The position numbers and the translations under genes are program-made. The notes beneath the pieces are model-generated. The model worked only from the letters and a program-made list of their open reading frames with translations. It made no database searches and was not told the origin of the DNA. A DNA stretch of 23,756 bases, taken from assembly GCA_964564785.1 (NCBI GenBank), contig CAZMCT010000057.1, forward strand, positions 1 to 23,756. The letters are read 5' to 3'. Position 1 is the first letter of the stretch; each line of letters begins with the position of its first letter. The DNA comes from CAZMCT01 sp964564785. Lineage in GTDB: Bacteria > Planctomycetota > Phycisphaerae > UBA1845 > Fen-1342. Positions 1-7,314 of this stretch are shown here, one piece after another.

Positions 1-828
1 CTCGGTGCCCGCGTCGCGGCCGCCCGCGACAACCTCGCCCGCGCCCTCATCCGCCAGGGCGCGACGCCGAACCGCACCGCGCCGCTCGGCTTCCTGATCA
101 CGTGCGCCGCCGGCTACTGCCTCACGCTCGGCGCTTCCCACCAGGTGCCCTACTTCGCCTGCGGGCCCGGCCCCGTGAGCTGGTGGCCCGCCCTCGCCGC
201 CCTCCTCCTGGTCCTCGCCGGGGCCGCCGACATGCTCGACGGCGCCGTTGCCCGCGTTGGCCGCCTCGGCACCCGCGCCGGCGCGATCCTCGACTCCTCC
301 GTCGACCGCCTCAGCGACATGGCCATCTACACCGGCTGCGCCCTGCACTTCGCCTTGCAGCCGCAGGCGAACCTCACGTACCTCCTGCTAGCCATCCTCG
401 CCATGTGCAACGGCGTGCTCATCTCTTACGTCAAGGCCCGCGCCGAGGAACTCCTCGACGACTGCTCCGTCGGCTACTGGCTCCGCGGCGAACGCTTCGC
501 CGCCATGCTCATCGGCAGCGCCTGCGGCCACGTCCCGGCCGTGCTCTGGCAGATGGCCATCTCGTGCTCCTTCACCGTCTGGCGCCGCTTGACGTTCGCC
601 TATCGCACGCTGGAAGCGCTCGACCGCGGGCGCCCCCTGCCGCCCCGCGGACCCGACCCCGGGCTGCCGGGCCGCATCCAGCTCTGGCGTCGACCGCGGG
701 GCTCGGTCGCGTACGATCTCGTGACCGGCACGCACATCGCGTACATCGTCTTCGCTCCGCTGCTCTGGCCCGCGCTGCTGGCCGGCGGCCCCGGCGCCGA
801 CCCGCTGCGGACATGGCTGGGGCTGTGA
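1..828 (+). CDS. CDP-alcohol phosphatidyltransferase (5' end outside window)
   Basis: An integral membrane enzyme that would transfer a phosphatidyl group from a CDP-activated lipid to an alcohol acceptor in phospholipid synthesis. The reading frame is open from the first base, so the start lies upstream; 275 residues are visible. The family signature DxxDGxxAR-x8-GxxxDxxxD is complete and starts at base 229 (DMLDGAVAR, then GAILDSSVD). Its aspartates bind the metal and CDP. Before it, TPNRTAPLGFL (about bases 67-99) resembles the 'TPN' turn ahead of the first helix in this family. Several hydrophobic stretches fit membrane helices. The head group (glycerol phosphate, inositol phosphate or other) cannot be told from the sequence. 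The gene converges on clpX. Confidence 0.88.
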   Translation, partial: LGARVAAARDNLARALIRQGATPNRTAPLGFLITCAAGYCLTLGASHQVPYFACGPGPVSWWPALAALLLVLAGAADMLDGAVARVGRLGTRAGAILDSSVDRLSDMAIYTGCALHFALQPQANLTYLLLAILAMCNGVLISYVKARAEELLDDCSVGYWLRGERFAAMLIGSACGHVPAVLWQMAISCSFTVWRRLTFAYRTLEALDRGRPLPPRGPDPGLPGRIQLWRRPRGSVAYDLVTGTHIAYIVFAPLLWPALLAGGPGADPLRTWLGL

Positions 829-875
829 GCGCGAACGCGGCGCACCCGGCTGTGAGCGCATGCGCCGCCCTCGAC

Positions 876-957
876 GTGATCCCGACAAGCGCAGCCGGGC
901 GGTCATTCCGACGAGCCCAAAGCCTCGCCACTCCGACGAGCGTAGCGAGGAGGAAGC
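876..957 (+). repeat. Three degenerate tandem copies of a ~26 bp dispersed intergenic element
   Basis: Units begin at 876 (GTGATCCCGAC), 902 (GTCATTCCGAC) and 927 (GCCACTCCGAC), 25-26 bp apart. Each continues with an AGCGYAGC-like core; the third ends AGCGTAGCGAGGAGGAAG. This resembles a dispersed element found in many genomes that yields spurious 'SDERSEE' peptides when translated. Related single copies are at about 5525-5551 and 14735-14768. The family assignment is from memory, not a search. Confidence 0.5.
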
Positions 958-1057
958 TGACCGCGATACGGTCTGCCCCGTGCGCGCCGTTGCCGCATCC
1001 GCAGCCACATTCCTCGTCGATCGCCGCGGCGACCTTCTCGGAAACACGGCGCGCGGA

Positions 1058-1112
1058 CCTTTTTCCGGCCTTCTCCGTGGCCCGCTGCGCTCTCGGCGTC
1101 TTTGCGGTAAAT
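1058..1112 (-). repeat. Intergenic relic of an 'ACCGCAAAGACGC' type repeat
   Basis: Read on the minus strand, the stretch just after the clpX stop begins ATTTACCGCAAAGACGCCGA and continues with CACGGAGAAGG. I recall this pattern as a common non-coding repeat in Planctomycetota and related genomes. No second copy is in this window, so the call rests on recall only. No U-tract terminator for clpX was found here. Confidence 0.35.
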
Positions 1113-1127
1113 CGGGGCGGGAAGCGC

Positions 1128-2408
1128 CTACGCCGATTCCTTGCGGAGCCGGCCCTGGGCCAGCAGCTTGGCCCGCCCTTGGACCACCTCCGGTGTGACG
1201 GTGTAGATCATGTGCGGCTGGAGCTCCGGCAGCTCGAACATCGTCTCGAGCATGAACTCCTCGACCACGGCCCGCAGGGCCCGGGCGCCCGTGTCACGCG
1301 CCAGGGCGCGGTTGGCGATCTCGCGCAGCGCGTCGGGCGTGAACTCGAGCTTGGCCTTCTCGTATTCGAACAGCTTCTGGTACTGCCGCACGATCGCGTT
1401 CTTCGGCTCGGTCATGATCTCCACCAGCGCATCCGCGTCCAGCGGCATCAGCGGGCAGATGATCGGCACCCGTCCGACGAACTCGGGGATCATCCCGAAC
1501 TCGATCAGGTCGTCGGGCGTGACGTGCTCGAGCAGTCGGCCCAGTTCCTTTGTCTCGTCCGGGCCGCGGTCGTCCGGGTTGAAGCCGATCTTCTTGCGGC
1601 CCAACCGCTTGCTCACGATTCGGTCGAGTCCCACGAACGTGCCGCCGCAGATGAACAGGATGTTGGTGGTGTCCATCTGGATGTACTGCTGCTCGGGATG
1701 CTTGCGGCCGCCCTGCGGCGGGATGTTGCTGATGGTGCCCTCGAGCATCTTGAGCAGGGCCTGCTGCACGCCTTCGCCCGACACGTCGCGGGTGATCGAG
1801 ACGTTGTTCCACGTCTTGCCGATCTTGTCGATTTCGTCGATGTAGATGATGCCGCGCTGCGCCGCCTCGAGGTCATAGTCCGCGTTCTGAAGCAGGCGCA
1901 GCAGGATATTCTCCACATCCTCGCCCACGTAGCCGGCCTCGGTCAGCGTCGTGGCGTCGCCGATCGCAAACGGTACGTTCAGCACGCGGGCCAGCGTGCG
2001 GGCCAGCAGCGTCTTGCCGCAGCCCGTCGGCCCAATCAGCAACACGTTGCTCTTGTCGATCTCAACGTCGTTATCCTCGCCCGCTTCCGAGTGCGCCAGG
2101 CGCTTGTAGTGGTTGTGGACGGCCACCGAGATCGCTCGCTTGGCGAGGTCCTGGCCGATCACGTACTGGTTCAGGAAATTGAAGATCTCGCGCGGCTTGG
2201 GGATGCTCTTGAGGCTCGGGCGACCTTTCCCGGCCCGCCGCTGCTCCTCGCGGATCAGGTTGTGGCACAGCTCGATGCAGGAGGAGCAAATAAAAACGTC
2301 GCTGGCGCCTTCCACCATCGGTCCCGCGTCGCGGTGGCTCTTGCCACAGAAACTGCACACGCTGGACCGGCGCCCGCGATTGCCCGCTGACCCGCGACTC
2401 CCGCTCAT
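1128..2408 (-). CDS. clpX: ATP-dependent Clp protease ATP-binding subunit ClpX
   Basis: AAA+ unfoldase that recognises tagged proteins, unfolds them and threads them into the ClpP protease in the cytoplasm. The protein is 426 residues, the usual length. The N-terminal zinc-binding domain has C18, C21, C41 and C44. Walker A is GPTGCGKT (126-133), the pore loop is GYVG (159-162), Walker B is IIYIDEID (187-194) and an RKHP loop is at 235-238. IGF (274-276) is the tripeptide that docks ClpP, so a ClpP partner is expected. No clpP is adjacent, unlike in many bacteria. The ATG has a strong Shine-Dalgarno GAGGAGG (2413-2419) four bases upstream, and a sigma70-like promoter lies at 2499-2527. Confidence 0.97.
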   Translation of the reverse strand: MSGSRGSAGNRGRRSSVCSFCGKSHRDAGPMVEGASDVFICSSCIELCHNLIREEQRRAGKGRPSLKSIPKPREIFNFLNQYVIGQDLAKRAISVAVHNHYKRLAHSEAGEDNDVEIDKSNVLLIGPTGCGKTLLARTLARVLNVPFAIGDATTLTEAGYVGEDVENILLRLLQNADYDLEAAQRGIIYIDEIDKIGKTWNNVSITRDVSGEGVQQALLKMLEGTISNIPPQGGRKHPEQQYIQMDTTNILFICGGTFVGLDRIVSKRLGRKKIGFNPDDRGPDETKELGRLLEHVTPDDLIEFGMIPEFVGRVPIICPLMPLDADALVEIMTEPKNAIVRQYQKLFEYEKAKLEFTPDALREIANRALARDTGARALRAVVEEFMLETMFELPELQPHMIYTVTPEVVQGRAKLLAQGRLRKESA

Positions 2409-2498
2409 GCAGCCTCCTCGCTTGACCCACGCTCCCGAGAGCCGTCGCGCGCCTGCGGCTCTCTTCCTCTCGACAGGTTGGATTCCTCAACCTTAGGC

Positions 2499-2527
2499 AT
2501 TCTAGCAACGCCCCGCCCTATTTCCAA
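2499..2527 (-). promoter_or_regulatory. Putative sigma70-type promoter of clpX
   Basis: On the minus strand TTGGAA (2527-2522) and TAGAAT (2504-2499) are separated by exactly 17 bases, placing a start of transcription near 2492, about 85 bases before the clpX ATG. It suggests clpX can be expressed apart from the genes upstream of it. Confidence 0.55.
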
Positions 2528-2641
2528 CGGGCCGCGCTTTCTCAAGGACGGATAATAACGGCCCCCGCCGCCCCTGACACGCGATTTGCCCGGAGCGCCC
2601 GGAGGGCCAGTCCATTCGCGCCTTTTTCCGCCGAATGCCTG

Positions 2642-2980
2642 TCAATCCGGTTGGCTGGGTTTCTCGGGACGGGCGGAGGACGAATCCGACGGCTCCCCCG
2701 CCGTCGCTCCCGCCTGGATCAGCAGCGCGTCCCGCATCGACGCGAATTCCTGCTCGCTAATCTGCCCCCGGGCCCGCATCTCTCGCAGGTCCTGGAACGT
2801 GAACGTGGGCACACGCTCCTCACGCTGGGCCCAGCGCCGCACCGCCAGCACCACGCAGTAGCCGGCCACGGCCGCGACCGCCGCCGCCCCGAACCACAGG
2901 AACAGCGAGAGCAACTCGTCCGGCCCGGGAACCTTGCCCAGGATCACGGCGGACAGGTGTGCAGGCAGCGGTCTTGGCAT
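2642..2980 (-). CDS. Small membrane protein with C-terminal SHOCT-like segment
   Basis: A 112-residue protein of unknown specific role. Residues about 21-47 (LLSLFLWFGAAAVAAVAGYC and following) form one hydrophobic membrane helix, followed by a basic stretch (RRWAQREER). Residues about 59-86, from FQDLREMRARGQISEQEF to ALL, match the short 'SHOCT' pattern (L..L...G.ITEEEF...K..LL) often found at the C-terminus of small bacterial membrane proteins. The tail is polar and rich in Ser and Pro. It lies 48 bp after the STN-domain gene on the same strand and may share its transcript. No good ribosome site precedes the ATG, so the exact start is less certain than the frame. Confidence 0.7.
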   Translation of the reverse strand: MPRPLPAHLSAVILGKVPGPDELLSLFLWFGAAAVAAVAGYCVVLAVRRWAQREERVPTFTFQDLREMRARGQISEQEFASMRDALLIQAGATAGEPSDSSSARPEKPSQPD

Positions 2981-3028
2981 GCAGGTCTCGGACCGGCGCG
3001 ACGGGCGATGCCGCCCCCCCGCAACCGG

Positions 3029-3814
3029 TTATTTGCTGAGCAATTCGTCCTCGGTGACATAGCCGCCCAGCCGCTGGTGCACCAGCAGCGTGTTGCGCAC
3101 CACGAGCGTGCGCTGGAACGGCATGATCGTGCCGAGCCCGCCGTTGTTCCGCCACGAATCCGGCTCGACCGTCTGGATGATCAGCTCCACGAGCTGTTCC
3201 ATCTGCGGGTCGGTGCCCTGCCCACCCGCTCCCCCGCGGTTGTAGTCGTCCTGCTGTTGCTGCTGCTGGCCCTGCTGGAACATCCCTCCTCCGCCGCCGC
3301 CCGAACCGCCGCCCTGACCCATCCCCTGCGTTACGTTGAACGCGCTCTGCCGCGACGCCCGCGGGATGCGCACCAGCAGGTCCGACACATCGTAGATCTT
3401 CGTGATCATCTCCCGACTGAGATCATCCTCGGTCGACAGGATCAGCAGCGAGCCGCTCGCACGGTATGCGAGCTTCAAGTCCGTCCCACCCGCCTCGTTC
3501 ATGATCAGCCACAGCACCTGACTTAGCCGCAGGTTCCGTGCCTGGATACTGATCGGCGTATCCCGCTCCACCCCCGCATCCGCCAGCGTCTGCCAACGCA
3601 CCGACACGTTGAGCTGCGTGAAATCCGCCAACCAGTCCATCACCTGCTCGAGCGGCGTGTCCTGGAACGTCACCTCCGGCATCCGCGTGTTCAGGATGTC
3701 CACCGTGCTCCGCACTCTCGCCCGCGGCTGCCTGCGCTGTGCCCCGGCCTCCTGTGCCAGGGTGGTAGCTCCCAGCGCGACCACCAGCGCTGCCAGAACC
3801 ATCTTGCGGAACAT
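3029..3814 (-). CDS. Exported STN (secretin/TonB short N-terminal)-like domain protein
   Basis: A 261-residue exported protein of unknown exact role. Residues 1-25 form a signal peptide (MFRKMVLAALVVALGATTLA, cut near AGA). Residues about 35-130 fit an STN/secretin-like alpha-beta domain: VTFQDTPLEQVMDWLADFT, then ISIQARNLRLSQVLWLI and LLILSTED. A linker at about 163-200 is very rich in Gly and Gln, and a last block (203-252) includes LVVRNTLLVHQRL. I know this architecture from Planctomycetota genomes, usually annotated as hypothetical. I chose the start at 3814 because AAGGAGA lies seven bases upstream and a signal peptide follows at once. A longer frame to 4003 would overlap the upstream gene and has no such support. 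Confidence 0.8.
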   Translation of the reverse strand: MFRKMVLAALVVALGATTLAQEAGAQRRQPRARVRSTVDILNTRMPEVTFQDTPLEQVMDWLADFTQLNVSVRWQTLADAGVERDTPISIQARNLRLSQVLWLIMNEAGGTDLKLAYRASGSLLILSTEDDLSREMITKIYDVSDLLVRIPRASRQSAFNVTQGMGQGGGSGGGGGGMFQQGQQQQQQDDYNRGGAGGQGTDPQMEQLVELIIQTVEPDSWRNNGGLGTIMPFQRTLVVRNTLLVHQRLGGYVTEDELLSK

Positions 3815-3926
3815 GACACGTCTCCTTGTGGCCGCGGCCAGGCCCCGCGACCTGCCTCTATAGTGTACCCCATCGGACCAGTGCCGGCCGACCTCAGTAC
3901 CGCCGGGTCGCCATCCCGGGCCGCGC

Positions 3927-5549
3927 TCAGCTCGTCGCCCCGCGGGGCCCGTGCTTGTCCGCTCGCCATCCATACTCCCCACGCAGTAGCGCCGCGACCC
4001 CACGCAGGTCGAGGGGAGATGCCAACGGCCCCCGGGTCGTCATGACGAACGTCTCACTGTCCCGCCGGTGCAACCCGCCGTGCGTGCCCTGCATCCGGAC
4101 CAACCCGGACAGTAGTCCGCTCCCCACGAACCACCGCTCGGTTAGACTGACCACCACATCCGGTTGTTCCACGCACAGCCCGAAGAGCCCCTCCCATAAC
4201 CGCTGCGGAGCGGCCGGGAACGCCAGCTCGCCCGACGCCCGGAGCCACGCGCCGGCGCGCGCGAAACCCTCCGCGTCGATCTCGTTTTGCGACCTCAGAA
4301 GCGCGACCGCCGGCTCCAGTCCCAGCGGATCGCCCGCGACTTGTTCGTAACTGTATGATTCATCCAGGCTTACACTAATTCCCGCCCGCCGCCGCACACG
4401 CGCCTCCGCCACCCCAGCAAACACGCGCAGCGTCTCGCCCGAGCGCTCCGCGAGCGCTTCGACCTCCGGCCGGCCCCGCAGCGCCTCAACTGCACGCTCC
4501 CGCGTTTGCGCATCGAATGCGTGCAACCGCGCCACATCCAGCAGCCCGAAGCACGGTACCACCACGTCACCCGGCCGACGCAGCCGCCGCGCGACGCGCA
4601 ACCCCGCCGAGCGGAGAACGCCCGGCAGGTCGAAACGCCGCACGCACGGCCAGCCGTCAGGAACGCGCCCCAGCCCATGGTCGCTCAGGATGACGATCTC
4701 CACGTCCGGATAATCTTCGCGGGCCTCGGAAATCCACGCGTCGAGCCGAGCCAGCTCCGCCTCGATTTCGGTCGGCCGAAGCATGTGCCCGATCCCGTCG
4801 GTGCTCAGCAGGTAAAGCGCAACTTGTCGTTGCCCCGCGGCCAGGCGTTCGTCCAGTGTTCGACGGGCTCGGCGCAGCTCACTCCGCCACACTGCCCGGG
4901 GCCGGAGGTACATGACCGCATCCTCGATGAAGCTCAGGCGGTAGTCGCAGTGGCGGACCCAGTGTTCGTTGCGGCCGCGGAGGTAGTCGAGCAGGGCGGG
5001 CCGGAGGCGATTGCGCCCGCGGTCAAAGTGGCCGGCCTCGTATCCCGGGGTGGGTCCGGTGCCGAAGAGCAGGTCGTAAGCGGGGTCGGTGAGCGTGGGG
5101 AAGACGGAAATCAGGCGTGCCGGCGGGCCGAAGGCCCGGAACTTTCCGGCCCGATACAGGGCGTCGATGCGTTCGAACGCGACGCCGTCGAGCAGGAGCA
5201 CGAGCAGTCGTGGCCGCGCCGGGGGCTCCGCGCTGGCCGCGAGTCGCCGGTCAACGGCGACGCGCTCCATCCAACACACTGCACCGGCGGTGGCTCCGAT
5301 CGCACTGACCACGAGGCCGATTGCAATCACGAGCGCGCTCACAGGCACGGCCGGGATTGACAGTTCGACGAATTCGCCGTCGGCTGCGAAAGCCAGGCCG
5401 ACGCTGATGACGGCCAAGAGCGGCACGATCACGATCACGCCGACAATTCGCTCAGCCACGTTGGGTCGCTTCAGTAAGCGCACCAGCTCCGCGCACGCCC
5501 CGATCGCCCGCAGCCAGACTGCGCGCCGCTGCGCTCCGCGAAACGACAA
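3927..5549 (-). CDS. Membrane-anchored alkaline phosphatase superfamily protein (type I phosphodiesterase/nucleotide pyrophosphatase-like)
   Basis: Up to 540 residues. Two hydrophobic helices (about 35-56 and 68-92) anchor the N-terminus. The rest shows the metal-binding scheme of the superfamily: LLLDGV with D121, FPTLTD with a candidate nucleophile Thr152 or Thr154, STDGIGH with D251 and H255, SDHGLG with D290 and H291, and GTHGGLH with H490. It probably hydrolyses a phosphate mono- or diester; the substrate is unknown. The start is uncertain: 5549 is TTG with no clear ribosome site, and there is no ATG before the in-frame stop at 5594. GTG codons at residues 23 or 31 are alternatives. The first ten residues (SFRGAQRR) match a dispersed intergenic repeat, which favours a later start. 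Confidence 0.82.
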   Translation of the reverse strand: MSFRGAQRRAVWLRAIGACAELVRLLKRPNVAERIVGVIVIVPLLAVISVGLAFAADGEFVELSIPAVPVSALVIAIGLVVSAIGATAGAVCWMERVAVDRRLAASAEPPARPRLLVLLLDGVAFERIDALYRAGKFRAFGPPARLISVFPTLTDPAYDLLFGTGPTPGYEAGHFDRGRNRLRPALLDYLRGRNEHWVRHCDYRLSFIEDAVMYLRPRAVWRSELRRARRTLDERLAAGQRQVALYLLSTDGIGHMLRPTEIEAELARLDAWISEAREDYPDVEIVILSDHGLGRVPDGWPCVRRFDLPGVLRSAGLRVARRLRRPGDVVVPCFGLLDVARLHAFDAQTRERAVEALRGRPEVEALAERSGETLRVFAGVAEARVRRRAGISVSLDESYSYEQVAGDPLGLEPAVALLRSQNEIDAEGFARAGAWLRASGELAFPAAPQRLWEGLFGLCVEQPDVVVSLTERWFVGSGLLSGLVRMQGTHGGLHRRDSETFVMTTRGPLASPLDLRGVAALLRGEYGWRADKHGPRGATS

Positions 5550-5551
5550 TG
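5525..5551 (-). repeat. Dispersed repeat copy overlapping the 5' end of the phosphatase-like gene
   Basis: The minus strand reads TTGTCGTTTCGCGGAGCGCA, then GCGGCGC. This is similar to the element at 876-957 and 14735-14768 (GTCRTTYCG...AGCGCAGCG). It covers the TTG at 5549, so that start codon is doubtful. Confidence 0.4.
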
Positions 5552-5638
5552 CCCGAAAGCACGCTCGATTGCACCGGCTCTCGCTCAGGTTTCAGGCTCG
5601 GGTTGCGATCGCCATGCCTCGTGCCGGGCTCGACGGAT

Positions 5639-6784
5639 TTAGCGCAGCTTGGGCAGCGGCGCGAGACGCTCGGGGTGCGGCGCCCGGGCACGCACCAGGT
5701 ATGCCTCGAGCCAACCGCGGGACTTGTCCGGGTGCTGCTGCGACCAGAGGATCGCCTCGTGGTCGAGCTCGTTGATGCGGTCGTTCGCGGCCCGCAACGC
5801 ATCCATGCTGTTCCGAATGGCCGTCTCCACCGGCATCCGCTCGGGGTTGATGTCGATCCCGAAGTAGCCCGTGTAGCCGTGCATCTTGAGCGTGTAGAGC
5901 ATCGCCTCGAGCTGCTCGGGCCCGATCACGCCCACGTTCAGGTCCTGGTCATAATTCCCCAGCGGCTGGCTGTTGCAGTGCGTGTGCGCCAGGCGGCCCT
6001 CCGAGAGCGGCCAGCTATATGCGTAGGCAAGGTCCTCGAAGCCCATCAGCACGTGGCCGATCTCGGGGTTGAGGCACAGCAGGGCGTGCCCCTCGCCGAT
6101 CAGCCGGCGGTTCTCGCTGTTTTTCAGCAGACTCTCGACGTGGTGGCCGAGCAGCAGCCCCTCGGGCGTCGTACCGAACAGAATGTGCCCGCGCGGCTCG
6201 TACGGCTTGGGCTCGAAGGCCACTCGCACACCCGGCACCGCGTCCATCGCCTCCGCCAGGCCCTCGGCAAACCGCGCCCGCATCCCCGCGAAATCCACGC
6301 CGAACGGGTTCTCGTAGCCGTCGATCCCCGGCCAGACGATCGCGAAATCCGTCTGCAATTCGCGGTTGAGCAACAACGCCCGCTTCGTGCGCTCGATCGC
6401 CGCCTTGCGCGGCTGGTCCAGCGGGCTCGACAGCGAGCCCCACTCGAACATGTCGTCCCAGAATAGCAACGGAATCACGGTCAGCACGCGGATTCCGCTC
6501 GACCGGCTGAACGCCTTCCACACGTCGAGGTTGTCCTCGTTGATTTCGTTGGGGTAGTGGGCCTCGATCGCCTTCAGCCCGTGGGCGGCCAGCGACGCCG
6601 CCCTCTCGAGCCGTTGCTCGATGTCCAGCGCATCGCCGTAACGTTCGTGGAACCGGCTGTTGGGGGGGGAGAAGAACCAGATGCCCGCCGAGAACTTGAG
6701 GTCGAGCTGAAACGTCTGGAGGTGGCGAAGCAACTGCTCCGGGTCGCGACGAACGGCCTGAGCGCGAAGATCCACAAGCGGCAT
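5639..6784 (-). CDS. Xylose isomerase-like TIM-barrel sugar isomerase
   Basis: A 381-residue cytoplasmic protein resembling xylose isomerase, which interconverts aldose and ketose sugars with two divalent metals. Matches: FSAGIWFFSP (31-40), candidate catalytic H76, FEPKPYEPRG (190-199, metal ligand E191 and K193), NPEIGH (239-244, E241 and H244), NYDQDLN (277-283, D279 and D281) and GIDINPE (309-315, D311). One ligand differs. Where xylose isomerase has Asp in a 'HIDLN'-type strand, this protein has AHTHCN with His268, as in rhamnose isomerase and tagatose epimerase. The substrate may therefore not be xylose. The ATG follows AGGGAG at six bases, and a promoter lies at 6874-6902. A phosphatase-like gene follows on the same strand after 89 bp. 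Confidence 0.83.
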   Translation of the reverse strand: MPLVDLRAQAVRRDPEQLLRHLQTFQLDLKFSAGIWFFSPPNSRFHERYGDALDIEQRLERAASLAAHGLKAIEAHYPNEINEDNLDVWKAFSRSSGIRVLTVIPLLFWDDMFEWGSLSSPLDQPRKAAIERTKRALLLNRELQTDFAIVWPGIDGYENPFGVDFAGMRARFAEGLAEAMDAVPGVRVAFEPKPYEPRGHILFGTTPEGLLLGHHVESLLKNSENRRLIGEGHALLCLNPEIGHVLMGFEDLAYAYSWPLSEGRLAHTHCNSQPLGNYDQDLNVGVIGPEQLEAMLYTLKMHGYTGYFGIDINPERMPVETAIRNSMDALRAANDRINELDHEAILWSQQHPDKSRGWLEAYLVRARAPHPERLAPLPKLR

Positions 6785-6873
6785 AGCGGGCTCCCTGCTC
6801 CGGGCGGCCGACCCTTGGAACTCGCGGCCGGCCCGACCGGTTCTCCGCGAGTACAGGCGTCCGCCGCCCGCCC

Positions 6874-6902
6874 ACTACATGAACGCACCCGCGCACTGTC
6901 AA
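6874..6902 (-). promoter_or_regulatory. Putative promoter of the xylose-isomerase-like gene
   Basis: Minus-strand TTGACA (6902-6897) and TGTAGT (6879-6874) are spaced by 17 bases, giving a leader of about 80 nt before the ATG at 6784. It lies downstream of the terminator at 6984-7025, so this gene need not depend on the small RNA transcript. Confidence 0.55.
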
Positions 6903-6983
6903 GCCGAAAGTCGCCCGCCGCGTTTGACCTGCGCTTTTCCGCCGTGCGGGGTGGCGCCGTGCCACACGACGCCCCGCGTCCAC

Positions 6984-7025
6984 AAAAAAAGAGGGCACCA
7001 GGGGCCCGAAGGCGTCCCGGTGCTC
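6984..7025 (-). terminator. Rho-independent terminator of the candidate small RNA
   Basis: On the minus strand a GC-rich hairpin with a UUCG loop (arms GAGCACCGGGACGCC and GGCCCCTGGTGCCCTC, with a few bulges) is followed at once by seven T (6990-6984). On the plus strand there is no T-run after the hairpin, so it works in one direction. Confidence 0.75.
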
Positions 7026-7086
7026 TCCGGAGGGGAAAGAAGCTAGGTACAGCCGACCCCGCCGAAGCAAGGTCCTCTATAAAACC
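6984..7086 (-). ncRNA. Candidate intergenic small RNA, ~103 nt, unclassified
   Basis: A complete small transcription unit on the minus strand. A consensus promoter (7093-7121) predicts a start near 7086, and the RNA ends at the terminator at 6984-7025. Inside, bases 7055-7074 form an 8 bp stem capped by a UUCG tetraloop (GACCUUGC/GCGGGGUC with two G-U pairs). GGAGG (7089-7085) could pair with CCUCC (7033-7029) to close a multi-branch fold, but its first bases lie at or just above the predicted start, so this pairing is tentative. No convincing reading frame covers it. I could not match it to SRP RNA (no GGUC...GGAAGGAAGC loop), 6S RNA or a known riboswitch. A riboswitch for the gene downstream is unlikely, since that gene has its own promoter after the terminator. 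Confidence 0.55.
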
Positions 7087-7092
7087 TCCTTT

Positions 7093-7121
7093 AGTATAGC
7101 GCCAGTGGCCTTTGCCGTCAA
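7093..7121 (-). promoter_or_regulatory. Consensus-like sigma70 promoter of the candidate small RNA
   Basis: Minus-strand TTGACG (7121-7116) and TATACT (7098-7093) are separated by exactly 17 bases. This is one of the best promoter matches in the window. It drives leftward into the ~100 bp that end at the terminator, and no open reading frame follows in between. Confidence 0.65.
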
Positions 7122-7159
7122 CGCCCTGGCCATTCCGCTTTCCGTCCAGAGTTATCGTC

Positions 7160-7196
7160 CGAACGGCCCGTAGAGTTTAGTGAAATTGGCCGTTCG
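7160..7196. promoter_or_regulatory. Perfect 9 bp inverted repeat upstream of the small RNA promoter
   Basis: CGAACGGCC (7160-7168) and GGCCGTTCG (7188-7196) flank a 19-base AT-rich spacer. A further CCGTTCG lies at 7207-7213. Centred about 57 bp upstream of the -35 box, it could be a regulator binding site or a weak hairpin. No function can be assigned from sequence alone. Confidence 0.35.
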
Positions 7197-7314
7197 TGCC
7201 ATGCTCCGTTCGGCCTGCTGGCCTAATCGACGCCACCGGGCACATTTATAGTACAACCGAGCGGTCAAAAAAGTTCCCGGCCCCTGCACGTTTTTTCTAC
7301 CATTTGTTCATAAG

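Noticed and set aside
102..2390. A 762-residue plus-strand open frame across the phosphatidyltransferase and clpX
   Set aside because: It is antisense or out of frame to two genes with clear family motifs and is rich in Arg/Pro/His, as expected of a shadow frame in high-GC DNA.
6785..7086. Riboswitch controlling the isomerase-like gene
   Set aside because: A good promoter (6902-6874) lies after the terminator, so the gene need not be read from the upstream RNA. No known aptamer motif was recognised.
6984..7086. Small SRP RNA (4.5S)
   Set aside because: The conserved domain IV loop (GGUC...GGAAGG/AGCAGCC pairing) is missing on the minus strand. The plus strand has a loosely similar GGAGGGGAAAGAAGC but the wrong direction for the terminator.
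7268..7298. A6...T6 arrangement after the mnmE stop as a terminator
   Set aside because: The GC-rich bases between the runs do not form a stable stem, so only an A-T stem would remain. Too weak to call.
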